The position numbers and the translations under genes are program-made. The notes below the pieces were generated by a model. It had not been told where the DNA came from. It saw only the letters and a program-made list of their open reading frames with translations, and made no database searches. A DNA stretch of 64,000 bases, taken from the NCBI GenBank assembly GCA_951813575.1, contig OX638375.1:1751042-1815041 (forward strand). The letters are read 5' to 3'. Positions 6,948-14,457 of the stretch are shown here, in pieces; the first letter of the stretch is position 1; each line of letters begins with the position of its first letter. The stretch is from Candidatus Binatia bacterium (GTDB lineage: Bacteria; Desulfobacterota; Binatia; UBA9968; JAJDTQ01).

Positions 6948-8840
6948 ATGGCACATCCGGAATCCAACACCGACACCGCCGCTTCCGCGGACCCCATCAC
7001 CCTCCAGGTGATCCAGGCGCGGCTGGCCGGCATCGTGCAGGAGATGCAGAACTCGCTCTTCCGCACCGGCTTCTCCACCATCATCCGCGAGTCCCAGGAC
7101 GCAAGCTGCGCCCTCCTCACCTGCGACGGCGAGGTGGCGGCGCAGCACGTGGTGCTGCCGCTCCACATGGGAGCCTTCCCGGCCTGCGCCCAGGGGGTGC
7201 TGCGGAACTACCCGCCGGAGGAGATCCACGAGGGCGACGCCTACATCACCAACCATCCCTACCTCGGCGGCAGCCCCCACGCCCCGGACATGTGCGTGAT
7301 GACGCCGATCTTCTTCGATGGCGAGTGGGTGGGCTTCTCCGCCACCATGGCCCACAAGAGCGACATCGGCGGGCCGGTGCCCGGAAGCTGCTGGAGCCAG
7401 GCGCGGGAGGTGTACCAGGAGGGGCTGCAGGTGCCGCCGGTGAAGTACATCGACCGCTTCAAGACCAGCAAGGACATCGAGGAGATCATCGGCTGCAACA
7501 GCCGCACCCCGGAGCTGGTGGTGGGCGACATCCGCGGTCAGGTGGGGGCGGCGCGCCTGGGCGAGCGGCGCTTCGGCGAGATGATGGCCAAGTACGGCCG
7601 GGAAACCGTGCTGGCCTGCTACGACCGGCTGTTCCAGCTCACCGAGGAGCGGGTGCGCAAGGAGATCTCGACCTGGCCGGACAGCAGCGCCGAGGGCGAG
7701 CGCTTCCTGGACAGCGACGGCATCGACCTGGACAAGCCGGTGCGCATCCGGGTGCGCATCGACAAGAAGGGCGATCGGCTCCTGTTCGACTTCACCGGCA
7801 GCGCCGACCAGACCCGCGGCCCGGCCAACATCCGACCGTCGGTGGTGCGGGCGGCGTGCTCCTACTGCCTCACGGCCCTCACCGACCCCGCCCTCCCCAC
7901 CAACCAGGGGCTGGCCCGGGTGGTGGAGGTCAACTGCCCCGAGGGGAGCGTGCTCAACCCCCGCTTCCCGGCGCCGGTGAACACCTACAACCCCACGGTC
8001 CACGCCCTGGTGGAGGCCCTGTTCGAGGCCCTGAGCCGGCTCACCCCGGTCAAGAAGATCGCCGACGGCTGCGCCAGCCGCTCCATCATCATAGGCGGCA
8101 GGAACGAGAAGACCGGCCGCAGCTACGTCCAGTACGAGATCTTCGGCGGCGGCTCCGGCGCCCGCACCGGCAAGGACGGCGTCTCGGGAACCAACGTCAA
8201 CCAGTCCAACGCCCGCATCGCCCCCATCGAGATCATCGAGTCGGAGTTCTCCACCCGGCTGCGGCGCTTCGAGCTGGTGCGGGACTCCGGCGGCGCCGGC
8301 CGGTTCCGCGGCGGCCTGGGCTTCGTCCGGGAGTACGAGTTCCTGAACCCCGAGGGCCGCTTCTCGCTCCGCTCCACCAAGCACGTGGTGGCGCCCAAGG
8401 GCGTCGAAGGCGGCGGCAACGGCCGCACCGGCAAGGGCATCCTCAACCCGGGCGCGCAGGAAGAAAGGGAGATCCCCTCCCGGTGCTCCGACGTCGCCGT
8501 GCGCCGGGCCGACGTCTTCCGCCTGGAGACCCCCGGAGGCGGCGGCCTCGGCGCGCCCCTGGAACGGGATGCCGAGGCGGTGGTGCGGGACGTGAAGAAC
8601 GGCTACGTGTCGGCGGAGAATGCCCTGGAGGTCTACGGCGTGGCGGTGGAGGAGGCGGGCGGAGCCTTCGTGCTGGACCAGGCGCGGACGGCGGCGGTGC
8701 GACAGGAACGGGCCGAGGCGGTGCGCCAGGAGCGGGCCGAGGCGGTGCGCCAGGAGCGGGCCGAGGCCGGGACGCCTTCCGCGTCATCCCGCACCACCTC
8801 TCCGTCATCCCGCACCCCCTCTCCGTCATCCCGGGCTTGA
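6948..8840 (+). CDS. hyuB: Hydantoinase/oxoprolinase subunit B, first copy, with repeat-derived tail
   Basis: 630 residues. The HyuB domain covers about 1-570: ITLQVIQARLAGIVQEM near the start, SLFRTGFSTIIRES, NHPYLGGSPHAPDM near 105, HKSDIGG, then GPANIRPSVV near 290 and GGGGLGAPLERD near the end. It forms the catalytic B subunit with HyuA. About 60 C-terminal residues are unlike the family: three perfect or near-perfect copies of an 8-residue unit AVRQERAE, then a Ser/Thr/Pro-rich end. The DNA for the end consists of REP-like palindromes, so the reading frame has run into intergenic repeats. A second hyuB follows. Confidence 0.9.
   Translation: MAHPESNTDTAASADPITLQVIQARLAGIVQEMQNSLFRTGFSTIIRESQDASCALLTCDGEVAAQHVVLPLHMGAFPACAQGVLRNYPPEEIHEGDAYITNHPYLGGSPHAPDMCVMTPIFFDGEWVGFSATMAHKSDIGGPVPGSCWSQAREVYQEGLQVPPVKYIDRFKTSKDIEEIIGCNSRTPELVVGDIRGQVGAARLGERRFGEMMAKYGRETVLACYDRLFQLTEERVRKEISTWPDSSAEGERFLDSDGIDLDKPVRIRVRIDKKGDRLLFDFTGSADQTRGPANIRPSVVRAACSYCLTALTDPALPTNQGLARVVEVNCPEGSVLNPRFPAPVNTYNPTVHALVEALFEALSRLTPVKKIADGCASRSIIIGGRNEKTGRSYVQYEIFGGGSGARTGKDGVSGTNVNQSNARIAPIEIIESEFSTRLRRFELVRDSGGAGRFRGGLGFVREYEFLNPEGRFSLRSTKHVVAPKGVEGGGNGRTGKGILNPGAQEEREIPSRCSDVAVRRADVFRLETPGGGGLGAPLERDAEAVVRDVKNGYVSAENALEVYGVAVEEAGGAFVLDQARTAAVRQERAEAVRQERAEAVRQERAEAGTPSASSRTTSPSSRTPSPSSRA
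8694..8765 (+). repeat. 24-bp tandem repeat, three copies, inside hyuB
   Basis: Three consecutive 24-base units starting GCGGTGCG and ending GGGCCGAG; copies two and three are identical and the first differs at two positions. They encode AVRQERAE three times near the C-terminus of the first HyuB. Near-identity indicates recent slippage. Confidence 0.9.
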
Positions 8841-9030
8841 CCCGGGATCCAGAGGCCGGGGCGGGGACTCGTGGCGACAGGTCGCGGCCGCCGGCACTGG
8901 AACTCGCCGGTCGCTGCCCCAATGCCTGGATCCCGGAGCCTGCCGCGGACTTGATCCCGGGTCAAGCCCGGGATGACGGAGAGGGGCAAGGATGACACAG
9001 AGAGGCAGGGATGACGCGGAGAGGCGGAAA
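8781..9030. repeat. Cluster of REP-like palindromes
   Basis: Several copies of a GTCATCCC...-type unit occur: two short ones at 8782-8815, a full palindrome around 8823-8852 with CCCGGGCTTGACCCGGG, and its mirror near 8953-8979 with CCCGGGTCAAGCCCGGG followed by ATGACGG. Fragments (GGATGACACAGAGAGG, GGATGACGCGGAGAGG) continue to about 9030. This is the layout of bacterial intergenic REP elements. The first part lies in frame within the end of hyuB; the rest fills the gap before the second hyuB. Confidence 0.8.
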
Positions 9031-9069
9031 TGACCAAGCGCGCCGGAGAATCCACCGAGGCATGAACCC

Positions 9070-10830
9070 GTGTCCATGACCAGCCAAGCCGACCCCATCA
9101 CCGTCCAGGTCATCCGCGCCGCCCTGGACGGCATCGTGCAGGAGATGCAGACCTCGCTCTTCCGCACCGGCTTCTCCACCATCATCCGGGAATCCCACGA
9201 CGCCAGCTGCGCCATCCTGAACACCAAGGCCGAGGTCATCGCCCAGCACGTGGTGCTGCCCCTCCACATGGGCGCCTTCCCCGCCTGCACCGAAGGCCTG
9301 CTGGAGCGATTTCCCCCGGATGAGCTGCGGGAGGGCGACGCCTACATCGTCAACCACCCCTACCGGGGCGGCAGCCCCCACGCCCCGGACATGGGCGTGC
9401 TCACCCCTGTCTTCTACCGGGGCGAGTGGGTGGGCTTCTGCGCCAGCATGGCCCACAAGAGCGACATCGGCGGCACCGTGCCCGGCAGCGGCTCGGGTAC
9501 GGCCCGGGAGATCTTTCAGGAGGGTCTGCACCTGCCGGCGGTGAAGTTCATGGACGAGGGCCGCCCGGTACGCGAGCTGGAGTGGTTCATCCACGCCAAC
9601 AGCCGGACACCCGAGGTGGTGGTGGGCGACATCCGCGGCCAAGTGGGCGCCAACCGGCTGGGCGAGAGACGGCTGGTCGAGTTGTTGGACAAGTACGGCA
9701 AGGACACCGTGGTGGACTCCACCGAAGAGCTGGCGGGACACGCCGAACGGCGGCTCCGGCAGGTCATCGCCTCCTGGCCCGACGGCCGCTACCAGGGCGA
9801 AGCCTGCGTCGACAACGACGGCATCGACCTGGACAAGCCCGTGCGCATATGCGTCACCGTGGAGAAGACCGGCGACCGCATCCTGTTCGACTTCTCGGAA
9901 TGCGGCCCCCAGACCACCGGCCCGGCCAACATCCGCCCTCCCCTGGTGCGGGCCTGCTGCTACTACTGCCTCATCGCCCTCATCGACCCGTTCCTGCCCA
10001 TCAACCAGGGACTCGCGCGTGTGGTGGAGACCCGTTTCCGCCAGGGCACCGTGGTCTGCCCCGACTACCCCGCCGCGGTGAACGCCTACATGCCCACCGC
10101 CCTGGTGGTGGCCGAGGCCGTGCTCCAGGCCATGAGCACCCTGGTCCCGGACAAGACCATCGCCGAAGGCTCCGGCAGCGGCGCCATCGCCCTCGGCGGC
10201 CGCGCCCGGGACGGCAAGCGCAGCTACGTCCAGTACGAGATCTTCGCCGGCGGCGTCGGCGGCAGGAACGGCAAGGACGGCGCCTCCGCCACCTCCTTCC
10301 ACCTGAGCAACGGCAAGATCGCCCCCGTGGAGATCATCGAGTCCGAGTTCCCCACCCGGGTCGAGCGCTTCGAACTCCTCCCCGACTCCGGCGGCCCCGG
10401 CCGCCACCGCGGCGGCCTCGGCTTCGTCCGCGAGTACCGCATCCTCCAGGACGAGGTCCGTTTCTCCATGCGCACCGACAAGCACGCCCTCGCCCCCCAG
10501 GGTATCGACGGCGGCCACCCCGGCGGCACCGGCGGCTGCATCATCAACCCCGGCGGCGAGGACGAGCGGAGCATGCCGTCCCGCTTCGGCGACCAGCGGC
10601 TCAAGACCGGCGACGTGCTGCGGGTGGAGAGGCCGGGCGGAGGCGGGGTTGGGGCGGCCTTCGAGCGAAGTCCGGAGGCGGTGCTGGACGACGTGCGGCG
10701 GGGGTACGTGTCAGCGGAGCGGGCGAAGAACGATTACGGCGTCGTGGTACGTCCCCACAGCGGCGAGATCACGTTGGACCCAGACGCCACTGGAGAGTTG
10801 CGCGGCAAACAGAACGCCGGTGCGAGTTAA
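9070..10830 (+). CDS. hyuB: Hydantoinase/oxoprolinase subunit B, second copy
   Basis: 586 residues, a full-length HyuB with no unusual tail. The same signatures as the first copy are seen (ADPITVQVIRAALDGIVQEM, NHPYRGGSPHAPDM, HKSDIGGTVPGSGSG, TGPANIRPPLVRACC, RPGGGGVGAAFERS), and the two proteins are clearly paralogous over their whole length. GTG at 9070 has GAGG at a suitable distance; ATG at 9076 is an alternative. Having two B subunits behind one A subunit suggests two enzymes of different specificity sharing HyuA, or a recent tandem duplication. A broken third copy lies near 12.9 kb. Confidence 0.9.
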   Translation: MSMTSQADPITVQVIRAALDGIVQEMQTSLFRTGFSTIIRESHDASCAILNTKAEVIAQHVVLPLHMGAFPACTEGLLERFPPDELREGDAYIVNHPYRGGSPHAPDMGVLTPVFYRGEWVGFCASMAHKSDIGGTVPGSGSGTAREIFQEGLHLPAVKFMDEGRPVRELEWFIHANSRTPEVVVGDIRGQVGANRLGERRLVELLDKYGKDTVVDSTEELAGHAERRLRQVIASWPDGRYQGEACVDNDGIDLDKPVRICVTVEKTGDRILFDFSECGPQTTGPANIRPPLVRACCYYCLIALIDPFLPINQGLARVVETRFRQGTVVCPDYPAAVNAYMPTALVVAEAVLQAMSTLVPDKTIAEGSGSGAIALGGRARDGKRSYVQYEIFAGGVGGRNGKDGASATSFHLSNGKIAPVEIIESEFPTRVERFELLPDSGGPGRHRGGLGFVREYRILQDEVRFSMRTDKHALAPQGIDGGHPGGTGGCIINPGGEDERSMPSRFGDQRLKTGDVLRVERPGGGGVGAAFERSPEAVLDDVRRGYVSAERAKNDYGVVVRPHSGEITLDPDATGELRGKQNAGAS

Positions 10831-10908
10831 TCCGGTCCCGTAACCGTATCACACTTCGGAACCGGTTGTTGAATCGGAACCGGAGACGTAGAATGTCTCA
10901 AAGGAAAC

Positions 10909-11154
10909 ATGTCCGACGATCAAGAAAGAGACCTACGCGCGTTTGTCGAAAGGTGGCGGCTGGCTTCCGCCAAATTCGAGGAACTGCGACGCAAAGACCT
11001 CCGCAACGTCAACGTGGCTGACCACATCGAGGCCCTGAACGGCGCCTTCGAGGCCGCACTGGCAAATCAGACGAGAACCACATCCGGGCTCGTGGAACAA
11101 CAGGCGATTTTCGCCAAGATGCGAGATGCGCGATCTGTTCCTCCTGGCAAGTGA
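10909..11154 (+). CDS. Small helical protein, putative partner or antitoxin of the nucleotidyltransferase
   Basis: 81 residues, hydrophilic and predicted helical, with charged segments LRAFVERWRLASAKFEELRR and TTSGLVEQQAIFAKM. It precedes and overlaps the next gene by 29 bases in another frame, an arrangement typical of toxin-antitoxin modules. Small proteins with similar RTTSGLVEQQ-like C-termini often sit before such nucleotidyltransferases; that is recollection of a pattern, not a search result. No DNA-binding motif is obvious. Confidence 0.6.
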   Translation: MSDDQERDLRAFVERWRLASAKFEELRRKDLRNVNVADHIEALNGAFEAALANQTRTTSGLVEQQAIFAKMRDARSVPPGK

Positions 11155-11686
11155 GGTCCAATCCTTCTGTCAGGTCCGCGGGTGGCGGTTCTGTTTCATC
11201 GGCGGCATCGCGTTACAGCGTTGGGGCGAGCCTCGACTGACTGCGGACGTTGACCTTACCATTCTCACCGGCTTCGGTCGGGAAGCGCCGTACATCGACG
11301 CACTTTGCAGCGCATTTGCCGGGCGCCTTCCCGACGCTGCCGACTTCGCTCGCAGGAGCCGGACTCTGCTGCTTCAGTCGGAGCGGGGCATCCCCATCGA
11401 CATCACGCTCGCTGCGCTACCCTTCGAGGAGCGAGTCATTGAGCGCGCTACATTCTATCCGTTCCTGCCGATAGCGCGTTTGAACACCTGCTCAGCGGAA
11501 GATCTGGTCATCCTCAAGGCGTTCGCGGACCGTCCCCGCGACTGGAGCGACATTGAGGGTGTCATACTTCGCAGAGGTCAAGAGCTCGCCTGGGACACCG
11601 TCGTGACCGAGCTTCAGCCTCTCTGCGACGCGAAGGAAGCCCCGCATATCTTGCCTCGGTTAGCGACCCTGCGCACAGAGAATTGA
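11126..11686 (+). CDS. Nucleotidyltransferase-fold protein, AbiEii/MNT-like (toxin-like)
   Basis: 186 residues. The N-terminus has FIGGIALQRWGEPRLTADVDLTI (split here as FIGGIALQRWG followed by RLTADVDLTI, residues about 22-46), the GG-x-A-L...R-x-T-x-D-x-D signature of minimal nucleotidyltransferases, with the two metal-binding Asp in DVD; a third acidic position is likely in IPIDITL near residue 92. Relatives transfer NMPs to tRNA or proteins and act as toxins in AbiE/MenT-type systems. It overlaps the small upstream gene. The surrounding DNA (hyuB relic, decayed IS, less biased codons) is accessory in character, in keeping with a mobile defence-type module. Confidence 0.7.
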   Translation: MRDLFLLASEVQSFCQVRGWRFCFIGGIALQRWGEPRLTADVDLTILTGFGREAPYIDALCSAFAGRLPDAADFARRSRTLLLQSERGIPIDITLAALPFEERVIERATFYPFLPIARLNTCSAEDLVILKAFADRPRDWSDIEGVILRRGQELAWDTVVTELQPLCDAKEAPHILPRLATLRTEN

Positions 11687-11937
11687 GACTGAACAAACCA
11701 AGGTTGGGGCCTACACGGCCTTGGCCTAGCGGTGGTCAGGGCCGTGCTTCCAGACACACAGGAACTCGCTCGCAGCAAGAAAATTGGGAGCGGGCACCCG
11801 TAGTCGCCTGACATGCACTACGGTCGGTATCGGCGAATCGCCCGTTGCAATACCTCGTGGACCGATGTGCGAGAAACCAGTTGGCGGGGTAGTAGGCAGC
11901 AACCGTCAGGACATGGGAAGACCAAAGGGCGTCGCAC

Positions 11938-12765
11938 TCAGTCTTCTACCAGAGCCTCACTCCCCCAGGTTTCGATGGCCGTCAAATAGTCCTGCATATC
12001 GTGATCCTCTATGTGGTCCAACCCTTCTTCACGAAATGCTTCCAAAGCGCCATCCACCGCATCCAGAAATCTGAACCAGAAACCGGGAGCGTCGCACAAT
12101 TGTTTTTCTTCGGAAATGTAGATGCAGGTCCCCACATGGCTGTATCCCATTACCCGTGCAGGGACACGCGTGACGATATCGTTGTTGTTCTGAAACCGAT
12201 ACGTTCGCCCAGCCGCACCTTCGGATCTATAGTATCTTGCCGCCTCGCGGTCCATGCAACGTGGCTGGCCAAAAGTATAGACCCCCGAGAACGGACGATC
12301 TTCGTACACGTATATCACCCCTGTGATCACGGCCATTGCGCCGCCGAGGCTATGGCCTGTAAACCAGACAGGACGTTTCTTTTGTTTCCTTGCCGCCGCC
12401 ACAGATTTCTCGATCGCTGTCCAGAGATCCATGACGGATCGATAGAAGCCACGATGGAAGGCGCCGAACAGTTGGGCGGTGGGAATCGCATTTATGTTGT
12501 CCAACCAATCCTGCCACTCGTCTGTGCCTCGAAAGGCGACGGCGATATAGTCCCTGTGCAAGACGGTGATGGCTTGCGCACTGTTCTTGTCAAAACCCAG
12601 AACCTGCTCGAAGTGCTCATCATCATTTCGCAGGCTTGACAGAATCCTTTTCTCGTCGGGCGATTGACTACCCTTCTTGTCCTTGTAGACGGCATCCGAC
12701 AAACGCGCCATCCAGTACGCGTTTCCGCAATCGTAACGGGTCTTGTACGGCTTAACGTCAAACAT
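11938..12765 (-). CDS. Class 3 (fungal-type) lipase family protein
   Basis: 275 residues. The nucleophile elbow is GHSLGG (137-142, nucleophile S139) after a beta strand RPVWFT; FRGTD (78-82) is the conserved oxyanion-loop motif of lipase_3 proteins; NNNDIVTRVP near 195 contains the likely catalytic Asp, and a His is expected near HVGT or later. There is no signal peptide, so a cytosolic or leaderless location is expected. The gene stands alone on the minus strand. A-T richer codons and odd composition relative to the neighbouring operons suggest horizontal acquisition. Confidence 0.83.
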   Translation of the reverse strand: MFDVKPYKTRYDCGNAYWMARLSDAVYKDKKGSQSPDEKRILSSLRNDDEHFEQVLGFDKNSAQAITVLHRDYIAVAFRGTDEWQDWLDNINAIPTAQLFGAFHRGFYRSVMDLWTAIEKSVAAARKQKKRPVWFTGHSLGGAMAVITGVIYVYEDRPFSGVYTFGQPRCMDREAARYYRSEGAAGRTYRFQNNNDIVTRVPARVMGYSHVGTCIYISEEKQLCDAPGFWFRFLDAVDGALEAFREEGLDHIEDHDMQDYLTAIETWGSEALVED

Positions 12766-12909
12766 TTCGAGACTCCTTCAATTGCACACTACTTGGTCCA
12801 TTGCTGGCGTTCCCGAGGCGTAGACCGCACGGAGTCTTCACAGTAAGCTCCTCCAAACGAGATCAAGCAATCAAATACCGGCTGGTCCAAGCCGCCCGAT
12901 GGTTCGGAT

Positions 12910-13031
12910 CAGGTGGGCGCCACCGGTCGGGCGAGAGACGGTTGGCCGAGCTGCTGGACAAGCCCGTGCGCATTCGCGTCACCGCGGAGAAGACCGGCGA
13001 CCGCATCCTCTTCGACTTCTCCGAATGCAGC
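12910..13031 (+). pseudogene. Relic of a third hyuB gene with internal deletion
   Basis: The DNA matches the second hyuB in two blocks that are joined directly: the block encoding GERRLAELLDK and the block encoding PVRIRVTAEKTGDRILFDF followed by SEC. In the intact gene these are about 140 bases apart and both junctions carry TGGACAAG, so the deletion probably occurred between direct repeats. One base is missing near the left end. The right edge is cut off exactly by the IS3-type inverted repeat. Confidence 0.85.
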
Positions 13032-13093
13032 TGACCTGCCCCCCTTGAATGTCCTCACTTGAGGGTTAGTGTTAGCCCAGAGAGGAGGGGCAG

Positions 13094-13380
13094 ATGCGCA
13101 GGAGCCGATTCAGCGAAGAGCAGGTGATCGGGATTCTCAAGGAACATCAGGCGGGCTGGCGGTGGCGGAGCTTTGTCGGAGGTACGGTATCAGCGACGCG
13201 ACGTTCTACAAGTGGCGCTCGAAGTACGGCGGGCTTGAGGTATCGGAGGCGCAACGGCTGAGGAGCCTGGAAGCGGAGAACGCCAAGCTGAAGCGGCTTC
13301 TGGCCGACGCGATGCTGGACGTGTCGACGCTCAAGGAGATGCTGGGAATAACTTCTGACGCCCAGATCCAGGAGGGAAGC
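13094..13380 (+). pseudogene. IS3-family OrfA (helix-turn-helix), frameshifted
   Basis: The gene starts MRRSRFSEEQVIGILKEHQ, a standard IS3 OrfA start, then loses frame near 13153 where one base appears to be missing. The following frame continues LAVAELCRRYGISDATFYKW, the transposase_8 helix-turn-helix, and the leucine-zipper part LRSLEAENAKLKRLLADAML. The right boundary is approximate. OrfA would normally bind the IS ends and supply the N-terminal part of the OrfAB transposase. Confidence 0.85.
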
Positions 13381-13381
13381 G

Positions 13382-14206
13382 GTGGACTGGGCGATGGAGG
13401 AGCGAGGGTACACGCGGCGCCGGGCCTGCAACCTGGTGGGGATCGACCCGCGGGTGTACCGCTAACGGTCGAGCAGGCCGGGGGAGGGAGAGCTGAGGCA
13501 GAGGCTACGGGAGCTGGCGGCGGAACGTCGCCGCTTCGGGTACCGGCGGCTGCACCTGTTGCTGGCTCGGAAAGGGGTCGTGGTGAATCGCAAGAAGCTC
13601 TACCGGCTCTACAAGGAGGAGAAGTTAACCGTGCGCAAACGGGGAGGCCGCAAACGTGCGCTGGGGACCCGGGCGCCGATGACGATTCCCCAGGGAGCCA
13701 ACCAGCGCTGGTCGGTGGACTTCGCCTCCGACACCTTGGCGGACAGCCGGCGTTTCCGTGTGCTCTGCGTGATCGACGACTTCACTCGGGAGTGCCTGGC
13801 CACCATCGTGGACAACTCCATCACCGGAGAGCGAGTTTCGAGAGAACTGGACGGGATTGCTGAACGTCGCGGCTACCCCCTGCTGGTGGTCTCGGACAAC
13901 GGCACCGAGTTCACCTCGAACGCCATGCTCCGGTGGCAACAGGACCGAGGGGTCGACTGGCACTACATCGCTCCCGGCAAGCCCATGCAGAACGGGCTGG
14001 TCGAGAGCTTCATCGGCCGGCTGCGTGATGAATGCCTTAACGAGCACATGTTCACCAGCTACCGCCACGCCCGGGGGATCATCCAAGACTGGAGGATCGA
14101 CTACAATGCCAGACGACCTCACACCAGCCTCCAGGGACTGACGCCCATGGAGTTCGCTACCCGGTCCTGTGAGGACCACAACCAAAAACCACTAACTTAT
14201 GGGTGA
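13382..14206 (+). pseudogene. IS3-family OrfB transposase, nonsense mutation
   Basis: The expected start (GTG, DWAMEERGYTRRRAC) is followed by a TAA at 13463-13465 in the segment normally reading VYRYRSRRP. After the stop the frame is intact to the end, with the integrase-core residues: D in [11 protein letters not shown] in VVSDNGTEF and E in [10 protein letters not shown] shorter product could start at 13559 and would still contain the DDE core but lack the N-terminal HTH_21-type part. Very probably inactive. Confidence 0.85.
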
Positions 14207-14228
14207 GGACAAATTGGGGGGCAGGTCA

Positions 14229-14457
14229 ACGGGAATTGAGGTAATGTCGGCGTTCCAAGCCTGATTGGGCTACTCGATCACGAGTTCCTTGAGAAGGGGT
14301 AAGCCCGGTGCTGGGCATACCGAGTGGTAGTCCGAAACTCCTTGCCGCCACTGATGACGGACCACTTGGCGGCCGCTCTAGAACGGGTACTACTCAGAGC
14401 TCATCGATCCAGCGCCTCAACGCCAAGTTCATCTCAGCCTTTGGTGTGCACTCCGTG
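14229..14457. other. Non-coding stretch between the IS element and purF
   Basis: No convincing gene, terminator or repeat is seen. It contains a 17-base stretch (14368-14384, GGCGGCCGCTCTAGAAC) identical to part of a common cloning-vector polylinker; see findings. Confidence 0.5.

Larger units (their letters stand above)
13032..14228 (+). mobile_element. IS3-family insertion sequence, decayed
   Basis: The element is about 1.2 kb with terminal inverted repeats: left TGACCTGCCCCCC then TTGAATGTCCTCA, right the reverse complement of TGACCTGCCCCCCAATTTG then TCCTCA. The ends and the OrfA/OrfB layout fit the IS3 family, perhaps the IS407-like branch (tentative). OrfA carries a frameshift and OrfB an internal stop. 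No target duplication is visible: the left flank is AATGCAGC and the right flank ACGGGAAT, so one flank has rearranged. It interrupts the hyuB relic. Confidence 0.88.

Noticed and set aside
11687-11937. A gene between the nucleotidyltransferase and the lipase
   Set aside because: No frame with a family, ribosome-binding site or good codon usage is seen in this 251-base gap.
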